Below are positions 1 to 8,313 of a DNA stretch of 13,500 nucleotides, in pieces. The stretch lies in assembly GCF_964340395.1 (NCBI RefSeq), contig NC_135551.1:28374880-28388379 (forward strand), written 5' to 3'. Position 1 is the stretch's first letter; each line of letters opens with the position of its first letter. The notes under the pieces were generated by a model. It saw only the letters and a program-made list of their open reading frames with translations. It was not told the origin of the DNA and ran no database searches. This DNA comes from Glandiceps talaboti (Eukaryota; Hemichordata; Enteropneusta; Spengelidae). Both the position numbers and the translations under genes were made by a program.

Positions 1-2257
1 TCTGTTTATATGAAGTGGTAAAAAATAAACGAAATTCTACTGAATCAATTTACAAGAATGTCAATAAACAATACATGCTTTATGTTACTGAATGAAAAAT
101 ACACTTCTATATGTAATTGTACAAGTTTTAAGAAATGTGAATATATGAAATACAATTTAAATAATCCAAAAATTACATATATTTTAATGTAGTTGATCAA
201 ATGAAAACAGACTCAAGACATCTGCTATTTGAATGAACTACAAAACAAAGGTATTGAAAGTGAAGAAATATGAAAATTTACTGAGATTTAACACTTACAA
301 TTTTTGTCACCTGGGAATAAAGATTTACTGAGAAGCTAGGGTGTCTTATCATGGAATGTTGCATTTGGTCCACTATAAATACATTTTGAGAAACATGGGA
401 AATGTTTACATTTTTTAAGGATATCCTGCTATAGTTTTTTATCTTCACTTTCCCTTTCATTCAAAATTTATAGAACACATCTTTTCTATTTTCAAATTAT
501 GAATTTCAAATTATATACTAATTTTCTAGCAAAAGTGAAAAGTTTTGATTTTTTTTAATCTCAGGTAATGACAAAGCAATTTTGGAAAATTTAGAAATTG
601 GTCAAATATCTTCTCTTTTTTTTTTGAAGAAAATAAATTCGAAGGTCACTAAGATTATATGAAAAAATGAGGTCAGCCTGAGAGAGATCATTTTCCAGGC
701 TTCACTTTACATCACCCAGCAGTTCTAATAAATTAAAAGAATAGAAGATATGCCAGCAAAGACAGTCTGACCTTTCTGGTGGAATTTACTGTATGTAAAC
801 TGATGCATGTTATGGGAATGTCTACATAACATATTTTATATGTCTAAAATAGCAGTTGTCTTACATAGCAATCTGGTTTTTAATGTCGTCTTAGATAGCA
901 GGTCAGTATAAAGTTCCCTTCTCTCATTACCCATCATGCCTTCTTTGATAACCTTCCACCAGCTCATTTGCATAAGCCTGGGGTGAACACTTTGAAGGTG
1001 AAACAGGAGACCCTAATGAGTCCTGTGTTTAAATTTTCACTGTAAAATTTAACACGCCATTATATACAGCCTTGACTGAGTTTTGAGTTGTTATAACTTT
1101 TTGGTGGATTTTACACTCTTTACAGTCTCTATAGGCAAGTAGTCTGATAAAGTAATAGGTTATGGAATCTTTCAGGCAAACAGGCAAGGTGAGACATTCT
1201 ATACTAATCTCTTGTGGTAGTCTCTTTGGGATTAGTAATGATAGCAAACCAACAAGTTCCTTTTAAGTTTTACGGTAGGACACTAAGCCACAGTTGTAGT
1301 TATAGAAATGCTTTATTGTCAGAAGTTTTCTAAATCACAAATTTTCGTATTTTTTCATTTTTTGTAAAATTTCAATCTAATTTTAGACTAAAGTACCAGT
1401 AGATGTCTTTATTTATTGATTGATATAAAAATTAAGTTTTAAACTCACATTTTTTTGAAATATTGCCATAAAAATTTATTCTCAGTGTCTCCTGTCATAT
1501 AAATACTAGGTACTTAAACGATTAACAACTTGTTCAGGTTGCATTCCCTGATGGTCACCAGACACCACAACACACATTCTTTACACTCTAGAATCTTTAG
1601 CTTACCTAAAAATAACTTGTTTCCTAAGTTTAACTTCAAGAAAATTAAGAGTTTAGACTTGTAAGTGAAAGTCTAATTTCAGTCTGGGAGGTAATCATTT
1701 ACAAACTGCGAGGTCACAAGGAAAACTTCTATAACAACTGTCAAGTTACTTTACTTAGGTATATCAGATGTCACTCTCACCACATGACTAAAATTGTCTG
1801 AATGAATACGGTGAACTTAGGAAAATTAATTACATTTACAGACTTACAAAGGTCAGATTGGAGAAATTCTTCCTCATACAGAAAGAATTTGCACATATGC
1901 AAGAATCTTGCTTCAAAAATAATTCACAATTTTGTTTGTCACACCCAAGATTCTGCGTTAATTTTCGACATCATTTTCACTGTCTCCTGATTAATTTGTT
2001 GGAGACCAATTCACTAATTTGACAATGACAGTTTGTTCTTTTGATGATATTTGAGATACATTGTAAAGTAAAAATACTATCAAGGAATCTTGATTTTACA
2101 AGTTTCAAACTAAGTTTCTGGCCTTGTGAAGCCATCTGTGACATGTTTCTCTTATCGAAAGTGATAACACTGAACACTTTTGATAACTGGTACATGCAGG
2201 AATTTTGAAGAATCGAGTTAAAAAACTGCACATTTGAAAGAAATTGTGACCACTCAC
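1..2257 (-). other. Probable first intron of the transgelin/calponin-like gene
   Basis: This stretch follows the donor site of the coding exon at 2258-2308 and runs off the left edge. I looked on the minus strand for the expected next exon, which in this family should continue into the calponin-homology domain with a KYD-like motif and a tryptophan-rich helix. I did not find it, so the intron is probably longer than 2.25 kb, or its end was missed. The sequence is AT-rich, with homopolymer T tracts such as the one near 616-625 and no long open frame. The intron starts with GTGAGTGG read on the minus strand, a strong eukaryotic donor. No RNA gene or recognisable transposon was seen inside. The assignment depends entirely on the exon call. 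Confidence 0.55.
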
Positions 2258-2308
2258 CTTAGCAGCAACTTGTGCGCTCATACCATATCCCCTAGGTCTG
2301 TTTGCCAT
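2258..2308 (-). CDS. First coding exon of a transgelin/calponin-family protein (partial gene)
   Basis: The minus strand reads MANRPRGYGMSAQVAAK in 17 codons and then meets AAG|GTGAGTGG, a near-perfect splice donor in phase 0. An N-terminus of the form MANRPRGYG followed by a short polar helix is how I remember invertebrate transgelin, myophilin and muscle protein 20 sequences beginning, directly ahead of their calponin-homology domain. These are small actin-binding proteins of smooth and striated muscle and cytoskeleton that bundle or stabilise actin filaments. The start is supported by its GCCATGG context and by the ATG-free leader before it. Continuing past the donor in frame gives non-homologous residues (VSGHN...), as expected for intron. 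The rest of the protein, about 160-200 residues in this family, must lie left of the window. The main doubt is that only 17 residues are available; a related calponin-repeat protein is equally possible. Confidence 0.72.
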
Positions 2309-2480
2309 GGCTAGAAATTGTGTAGAAACTCACAAGCAATGAAGAAAAACTGGAGTAAAATCCGAGTTGGAGAAAAAACTCTTGACTGCAGCTGGCTCTG
2401 ACTGGAATGTGTACTCCAAGGAAACCTTCTGGAATATTTCTGGTGGATCTGATTTCACTGCAGCGTTCTGATTGGCACAA
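2309..2480 (-). promoter_or_regulatory. Probable 5' leader of the transgelin-like gene
   Basis: Read on the minus strand, the 172 nt ahead of the start codon contain no ATG at all. At this base composition about three would be expected, so the absence fits an untranslated leader. The first upstream ATG on this strand is at 2492 and opens an out-of-frame reading frame across the true start, which argues that transcription starts to its left, somewhere near 2400-2480. The leader contains pyrimidine-rich stretches just before the start. A CAGCTG E-box (2389-2394) and an M-CAT core CATTCCA on the minus strand (2403-2409) also lie here. Both are binding motifs known from muscle genes, but each is short enough to occur by chance. 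The exact transcription start is not visible. Confidence 0.45.
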
Positions 2481-2500
2481 GCATGGCTGCATTTCATTGG
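2470..2500 (-). promoter_or_regulatory. Two CCAAT boxes upstream of the transgelin-like exon
   Basis: On the minus strand GCCAATCAG reads across 2469-2477 and ACCAATG across 2494-2501; the plus strand shows ATTGG at 2471-2475 and 2496-2500. Two CCAAT cores about 25 bp apart in the same orientation are typical of NF-Y promoters, where they usually sit 60-100 bp upstream of the start site. That would place transcription initiation around 2400, consistent with the ATG-free leader. A TTATAA at 2525-2530 lies farther upstream and is less well placed to act as the TATA box. Motif-only evidence. Confidence 0.4.
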
Positions 2501-2564
2501 TTTAAGGAGTTACTGGTGGGCAGATTATAACCATTCATGAATATTCATATTCTAGATGTTTCTG

Positions 2565-2602
2565 ATTTGCATATTCATTAATATTAATATGTCTATTTTT
2601 AA
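2565..2602 (-). promoter_or_regulatory. Octamer and MEF2-type sites upstream of the muscle-protein exon
   Basis: ATTTGCAT (2565-2572, octamer ATGCAAAT on the minus strand) is a POU-domain recognition sequence. CTATTTTTAA (2593-2602) matches the MEF2 consensus YTAWWWWTAR exactly. MEF2 controls muscle genes, so the position about 290 bp upstream of a muscle-type start codon is sensible. In DNA this AT-rich several MEF2 matches and about one octamer are expected by chance in a window this size. The same octamer also occurs at 966-973 and in the 12.78-12.9 kb region, so these sites are suggestive only. Confidence 0.25.
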
Positions 2603-4694
2603 AAGTTGAACGTGTTACATTAGGGATGGCATAGCACTGAAAGACCACAGTGAATAGTTTGATTAATGTATTTCTCATACCTATGTCCTTACTCATACTC
2701 AACATCAAATAACTGTCAACTTATTTTGGAATAACAGACATTTTTTAAGACAAATGAAAAACAAACTTCTTTCATCCAAATATCCTTGCTTAAATACATA
2801 CATGACCCTAATGATGTTTAGAGCAAAAGTTTTAACATGTTAATATCTTTGCTTATAATTTTTTCTGTGAAATGCCTCTTCCATAAACAGGACATTAAAA
2901 CCCTGTTGTGGATGTTTCCATGGTAACAGCCATGTTGAATTTCCAAAGGTTAAGCTGCTTGAATATTTACTTGATTAAGTCTTTAAAACTAAGTCCACAT
3001 GCCACTTATGCCTGGATGTTATGATCGACAACTCTACACCAGTTGACGTTTTCTTTGAGATGAAAATTTATCAACACCCTGCCAGACATTGTAAGTTTAA
3101 TTCATTAGTAAATAAAATAAACAGTAATTATCATTAGACACAACTTTAATTAGGACACACTCTACAAACTAACATTTCACAATAAAGTCATGAGGTGCAC
3201 ACTTGATGCACATAAAACTTGAAGGATACTAAACATTACCAGTGTTGATAAAAGTTGACCTCAGTTTAAATTTAAATGTTGATATTGACTGACAAGAAAG
3301 GACGTTCCAAGAGTACGCAGGACTTTCACGCTTCATTCGATGTCTAGACACTTCAATCAAGGCAAGGATGTGGTCTATAAACTTTTAATGTAAACCACAC
3401 CAAAAATGAAAAACCACAGAACCACAGGGATGAGAAGGTATGCCAATTAAATGACTTCTTCATATGTTGAAATTATCCGATATAAGTCACTCTGTTGATG
3501 TATATTCATAATCACCCTTTCCTGCCTCCTGAAACCCCGTCCCTGATTCCAAAGCCCCATTTATGGTTAAGAATGCAAGTAGTTCATTCACACACACTGC
3601 CTGACATCATCCAATCTTGTTTTCTTACATTGGAATGTATGGTATTTTGTCTTCCTACGTTCTCCAGAGAAAGATTTTTTGACGTTTTCCAGAGTTTTTG
3701 TCGTCTTTTACATCTGACTCATTCAGAAATGCATCAGACACTAGTTTCACTGTGTCTGTCTGTATGTTTTCAACATTCCAACAAAAATAAATTTGCTAAT
3801 AGCAAACCCCCAGCTGGAAAAAATAACTTCCTCTGTATGTGAGAGGCCAAGTGGTGTTAGTGAATGTCTATATTTTTATACAAAGAACTACTCAATTCTT
3901 ATTTCAGGCCTCCAACGTCGCCTTTAAATCAGGTTTTAAAGGTGGAAGGTTGAGCTCTCTGTCTGAGGCAGTCTTAAAACTAATATTACTATTATAAAAT
4001 GGTCCATTTAATACAATTGCAATTATAGTAATTTATTTGTGTATGGGAAGTTCAGTCCTTTCCTTCTATTTTACATTGTTGAATTTTTAACATGCACAAT
4101 TTTTGACAAAAATGATAGGATAACTATAGATATCACTAGAATTCAAATATTCCATAAATTTTACAACTTTGACAAAATACCATATTTTGGCTTCATTGGT
4201 GGTTATCATACTCTCACAGTGGAAAGACCTGAGTTTTAAAATATGATTTAAAATTAATTATAAAGTGTAGTTCCAGGCTAGGTTTTGAGAAAAGAAAGAC
4301 ACAAAGTGTTTCAGATTATAAAAATAAGAATTTCAGACACAACCTTGTTAAGATGAAGAATGATTCTAAGTTTCTTGTTCTGATCAGATAAAAATTTCTG
4401 TCAAAATGTAAGTGCAGACAGTTATTGTACTACAGTGATGGATGGGGTACAACTTATAAATAGTAACTTGAAAGATTACTCTTTGTTGTAACATAGCATA
4501 AAATGCACTTAAATGTTATTCTACACCCATCAAAGATATCAAATATTATAATCATAACTTTTTGGGGTCGAAACTGTTGCCTTGTTTCCTTTTGAAAAAA
4601 TCCCTGATGGATCCTCAAAGGACATACAACTCTACAACACACACACATATATATATACACATTTATTATTTGAATGGAACAGCTTGAAAAGTAA
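2603..4694. other. AT-rich non-coding stretch upstream of the transgelin-like gene
   Basis: No gene is supported here. The longest open frame is on the plus strand at 3495-3842 (115 codons). Its translation has no recognisable domain, no plausible splice context and an arbitrary composition, so I treat it as chance. A perfect CArG sequence CCATTTATGG sits at 3557-3566, about 1.25 kb upstream of the transgelin-like start. About one such match is expected by chance in the window. A compound dinucleotide repeat lies near the right end at 4637-4660. Otherwise I see nothing. Confidence 0.5.
4637..4660. repeat. Compound (AC)n(AT)n(AC)n microsatellite
   Basis: Five AC units (4637-4646) are followed by five AT units (4647-4656) and two further AC units. 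The tract is short and AT-rich, a common replication-slippage product. Nothing suggests a functional role. Confidence 0.85.
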
Positions 4695-4859
4695 AACCTA
4701 CTGCCCGATAGTGGTAATTGGATATGTCCTTGGTTTAATCCCCTCTGCCCTGGATCCTCTACTTTGTCTATCAACTCAAAGGTCAGGTTGGTGATTTGTA
4801 GCTTAATCTTTGACCTATGACCTCTTCTTGTGCTCTATCTACCAATGAACCACATCTTG
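4695..4859 (-). mobile_element. Decayed tRNA-derived SINE
   Basis: Read on the minus strand from 4859, a seven-base stretch is followed by TGGTTCATTGGTAGATAGAG (4833-4852). This aligns with the tRNA D-arm and internal promoter A box, like the TGGCTCAGTGGTAGAGC form of many tRNAs. The order then continues as AGAGGTCATA and GGTCAAAGATT (4805-4815), which align with the tRNA anticodon-arm end, variable loop and T-arm B box (GGTTCGAATCC type). The B box is damaged, so polymerase III activity is unlikely. A GC-richer, non-tRNA body follows to about 4695 and ends near a T-rich stretch. tRNA-headed SINEs of this build are common in molluscs and other invertebrates. The 3' boundary and any target-site duplication are not resolved. 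It is too degenerate to be a functional tRNA. Confidence 0.5.
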
Positions 4860-5578
4860 ACTTTTAATAGAGTGACTCAGAAAGTTTCATTTCGAGATAT
4901 ATATACATTAGTTTAGCTTTGACATTGAGAACTTCATATTTAAATTCACAAGCATGCAAAAAATTGGACATTTTCTTTAGGCATTATTGGTTTTGCAAAG
5001 TGATTACTGTTTGTCTGCTTGCCAGTAAATTCCCCAAATTTATGAAATTTTCATCATGTTTATTAATGTTTACATGATTTTTTGAGTGATTGCAGAGATT
5101 TTTTAAGTGAGTTATTTTATAATTAGGTACATTTTTTTATTTTGAATCATACTCTAAGTACAGTTACCAGGGGTCATGTTAAAAACATTATATTCTAGAA
5201 CCTGGTTTGATCTGTGCGTGAAGTGTCACTACATGCTAAGTGACATAGTTATGTGACCAGTATGCTAGCTGTCATCTCCATCACATGTGTGTCCATGAAG
5301 AAAAGTTGTTAGCGTTGAAACAAGATAATTAGACACGTGTGTATGTATTATCCTTATAGTGTTTAATCCACTATGTTATCACATTTATGGTTAGCGGCTT
5401 GAATTGAAATAATGCCAATTGTATGATTGATGGTTTAGCCCTGATTTTGCTAGACAGAATGAAAGTCTAGGGTAGAATTTTTAAGCATCATCAGATCTCA
5501 AATTGTGAGACTATATAGACATTCTGGAGACATCCAATTGTAATACATGCCATGGATCTTTCAGGGGATTATGATTAT
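4860..5578. other. Non-coding stretch without recognised features
   Basis: The sequence is AT-rich, with stop codons in all frames at short intervals. I found no splice-bounded exon, RNA gene or transposon end here. Confidence 0.5.
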
Positions 5579-5604
5579 GGGGGGTGGGGTGAGGGTGTGG
5601 GGGG
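5579..5604 (+). other. G-tract with G-quadruplex potential
   Basis: Four plus-strand G runs of 6, 4, 3 and 6 bases (5579-5584, 5586-5589, 5593-5595, 5599-5604) are separated by loops of 1, 3 and 3 bases. This satisfies the usual G3+N1-7 rule with short loops, which favour stable parallel quadruplexes. A further GGGG at 5564-5567 precedes it. Such a tract stands out strongly in an AT-rich neighbourhood. No gene is seen beside it, so no regulatory role can be assigned. Confidence 0.75.
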
Positions 5605-5970
5605 CACTCAGGTTTTTATGTGACATATTGTTTAGGCAAGAATGCCATTGAAGGCTAAGAAGACACGAGTGCACCCATCTAGTACACTATGGATATACAG
5701 GGCACTCCATATACATGTACAGAGTGATTCATATATAGAGCCAATCATCTTGAAATGAATTAAACTGAATTGATTGAGAATACTGGTGTAAATACAATTA
5801 GGGCTGAGACATTACCTGCATCACCCTGGCTACATTGGGCATAACGTCATCCAATATGGGATATATGGATCATTCTTTGATTAAAACTGTTACCTAGGTG
5901 GTTCTGATTCTGTATTTACTTAAAGCTCAATACCTAAAATACATACTAATACATGTACAATAAAATTTGG
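5605..5970. other. Non-coding stretch without recognised features
   Basis: No open frame, exon or RNA gene is supported. TACATGTA-like palindromes occur near 5715 and 5951, a motif I associate with mollusc genomes but of unknown meaning here. Confidence 0.5.
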
Positions 5971-6174
5971 TACTGTAAACCTAGATATTTTCGCTACTAG
6001 AAAATTTTGCGATTTAATAGTCTTCAGCGCTCACAGACTAACTTTTACTAATTACCAGACTGGTACATAGTTTTTATGTAAAAGAAGGCATTTTAGTCAC
6101 TACTTATTTGCAATTTTGCTTTCCAGTGAAATAAGCGAAAATAAATGTTTAGCAAAACTTTCAGGTTTACAGTA
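5971..6174. mobile_element. MITE-like element with TACTGTAAACCT inverted ends
   Basis: The left end TACTGTAAACCT (5971-5982) is matched by its exact reverse complement AGGTTTACAGTA (6163-6174), giving a 204-bp element. A second inverted pair lies inside, TATTTTCGCT (5986-5995) against AGCGAAAATA (6134-6143), and weaker symmetry continues inward. The element has no coding capacity, so it would depend on a transposase in trans. If the terminal TA is the duplicated target, the inverted end is CTGTAAACCT and insertion was at TA, as in Tc1/mariner-type elements; this superfamily assignment is a guess. Ends reading ACTGTAAACC followed by TTTTCGC recur, as I recall, in marine-invertebrate MITEs. The tandem duplication described next begins inside this element. 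Confidence 0.65.
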
Positions 6175-7171
6175 TATAGTCAGGACCCAACATGACTTGC
6201 AATAAAACCTACTACACATAAAATTTAATCGCCTCGTCACTTCAACTCAGTTAGTATACTAAATGTTTCAAGTCTGAGATGCATGGTTATGACTGAAAGG
6301 AAATATTGTTGTAAACTTGAAATATTTTAATTTCATGTCAGTTTTAATTCATGCAATCTTTTTATGGTATTTGACCTTTATAACTGTTGCAGTAATTACT
6401 CTCGTCAGTTTTTGAACAATGCTGAACTTTTTATTTGTACAACACTTTTGAATAGTTTTTATCTTTTCAGAATTCAACACAATTTTGTATTTTACAGTAA
6501 ATGTAGTTATGTACGTGTCATTCTTAGATTTTTTTGTATTTTAAGATAATGCTTTTGGTAATTTTTTAAATTTTGAAAAGCACCTCAGAACAATTGCTTT
6601 AATATTTGGGATTTTGCTGCTGTACAAGTTCTTACTTTTATATTATTATATACCCAAGATAATTTTTCCAAAAACCTCTTTTGCATTCCAACTAAGGGAC
6701 TCTCCTAAATACTAGATAATTCTGAAGATAATGAGACCCATGAATTGTTCAGTGTTTACAAGCAAAGTCAAGTACTGTAAGTGTAATTGAAAGTTTTAGT
6801 ACAATATATTCAAATCTGCAGCTGGAACTTTTTAAAAAAACAACTGTTTTGTTAGATATAATGAGTTAATGATAAAATTGTACACCCTGAACAGTATTCA
6901 ATGGGTAATAATCTTTATTTATAGTGTTTTTTAAGTATCTAAACACTTGTCTCTCAAGAAGTCCAGTGAGCTATGAGGGCCATCCCTCATGGATTCAGTG
7001 TTAATGCAGGAGGAAACCGGAGTACCCGGGGAAATCCTGCGTTGTTCGGTAGAGTCAAACTGAATGACACTCTTCTTACTTACAGCGTGGTAAATTTAAT
7101 CGAACCCTGAATGGGGTTCGAACGCGACCGCAGTGGACAACCCAAGACATATTTGTGTAGCAACTAGTACA
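6032..7171. repeat. Tandem duplication, copy 1 (1140-bp period)
   Basis: Every base from 6032 to 7173 recurs 1140 bp later; I compared the two copies line by line and saw no difference. Copy 1 starts inside the MITE at 5971-6174 and contains its right part. It continues through about 800 bp of unrecognised AT-rich sequence and ends just after the GC-richer dispersed-repeat block. The two-base overlap CA at the junction is the only sequence shared by the breakpoints. An open frame of 61 codons (6364-6549) occurs in the copy but shows no coding signs. Because the MITE is complete only here, the left flank of this copy is the ancestral arrangement. Confidence 0.97.
7005..7160 (+). repeat. GC-richer dispersed-repeat block in copy 1
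   Basis: The block opens with GGAGGAAACCGGAGTACCCG (7010-7029). I recall this motif from dispersed repeats of many fish and marine invertebrates, including molluscs. It ends with an eight-base perfect hairpin, TCGAACCC (7100-7107) and GGGTTCGA (7114-7121), with a six-base loop. GTTCGAACGCGACCGC then follows. The GTTCGA core resembles a tRNA T-arm or B box, but no A box is placed to complete a tRNA, so I do not call a tRNA. The block's family and full boundaries are uncertain. Confidence 0.5.
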
Positions 7172-8313
7172 CACAGACTAACTTTTACTAATTACCAGAC
7201 TGGTACATAGTTTTTATGTAAAAGAAGGCATTTTAGTCACTACTTATTTGCAATTTTGCTTTCCAGTGAAATAAGCGAAAATAAATGTTTAGCAAAACTT
7301 TCAGGTTTACAGTATATAGTCAGGACCCAACATGACTTGCAATAAAACCTACTACACATAAAATTTAATCGCCTCGTCACTTCAACTCAGTTAGTATACT
7401 AAATGTTTCAAGTCTGAGATGCATGGTTATGACTGAAAGGAAATATTGTTGTAAACTTGAAATATTTTAATTTCATGTCAGTTTTAATTCATGCAATCTT
7501 TTTATGGTATTTGACCTTTATAACTGTTGCAGTAATTACTCTCGTCAGTTTTTGAACAATGCTGAACTTTTTATTTGTACAACACTTTTGAATAGTTTTT
7601 ATCTTTTCAGAATTCAACACAATTTTGTATTTTACAGTAAATGTAGTTATGTACGTGTCATTCTTAGATTTTTTTGTATTTTAAGATAATGCTTTTGGTA
7701 ATTTTTTAAATTTTGAAAAGCACCTCAGAACAATTGCTTTAATATTTGGGATTTTGCTGCTGTACAAGTTCTTACTTTTATATTATTATATACCCAAGAT
7801 AATTTTTCCAAAAACCTCTTTTGCATTCCAACTAAGGGACTCTCCTAAATACTAGATAATTCTGAAGATAATGAGACCCATGAATTGTTCAGTGTTTACA
7901 AGCAAAGTCAAGTACTGTAAGTGTAATTGAAAGTTTTAGTACAATATATTCAAATCTGCAGCTGGAACTTTTTAAAAAAACAACTGTTTTGTTAGATATA
8001 ATGAGTTAATGATAAAATTGTACACCCTGAACAGTATTCAATGGGTAATAATCTTTATTTATAGTGTTTTTTAAGTATCTAAACACTTGTCTCTCAAGAA
8101 GTCCAGTGAGCTATGAGGGCCATCCCTCATGGATTCAGTGTTAATGCAGGAGGAAACCGGAGTACCCGGGGAAATCCTGCGTTGTTCGGTAGAGTCAAAC
8201 TGAATGACACTCTTCTTACTTACAGCGTGGTAAATTTAATCGAACCCTGAATGGGGTTCGAACGCGACCGCAGTGGACAACCCAAGACATATTTGTGTAG
8301 CAACTAGTACACA
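7172..8313. repeat. Tandem duplication, copy 2
   Basis: This copy is identical to 6032-7173. It carries only the right part of the MITE (7172-7314), including one inverted end (7303-7314), and so could not move on its own. It also carries the same 61-codon chance frame (7504-7689). Identity stops at 8314, where T replaces C. The junction at 7170-7173 is the novel joint created by the duplication. Perfect identity implies recent origin, gene conversion or an assembly duplication. Confidence 0.97.
8145..8300 (+). repeat. GC-richer dispersed-repeat block in copy 2
   Basis: This is the identical second copy of the block with GGAGGAAACCGGAGTACCCG (8150-8169). Its hairpin arms are at 8240-8247 and 8254-8261. 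It exists as a separate occurrence only because of the tandem duplication, not through a second insertion. Confidence 0.5.

Noticed and set aside
925-1030. Minus-strand frame of about 32 codons after an ACACAG acceptor-like site, tested as exon 2 of the transgelin-like gene
   Set aside because: The peptide does not resemble the start of a calponin-homology domain, and the frame closes with a stop after AYANELVEGYQRRHDG.
2292-2492. 66-codon minus-strand frame across the transgelin-like start
   Set aside because: It is a shadow in another frame over the leader and exon. Its ATG probably lies upstream of the transcription start.
3495-3842. 115-codon plus-strand open frame, the longest in the window
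   Set aside because: It has no recognisable domain, composition bias or splice context. One frame of this size is plausible by chance in 13.5 kb read in six frames.
4454-4774. 106-codon minus-strand frame
   Set aside because: It runs through the SINE body and a dinucleotide repeat, and has no protein features.
6364-6549. 61-codon frame repeated identically at 7504-7689
   Set aside because: The repetition is explained by the DNA-level tandem duplication. The peptide is rich in F, N and Y, as random AT-rich frames are, and has no domain.
7095-7135. Possible tRNA gene at GGGGTTCGAACGC
   Set aside because: Only a T-arm-like sequence is present. No A box, anticodon arm or acceptor pairing could be placed, and the symmetry is explained by the TCGAACCC hairpin.
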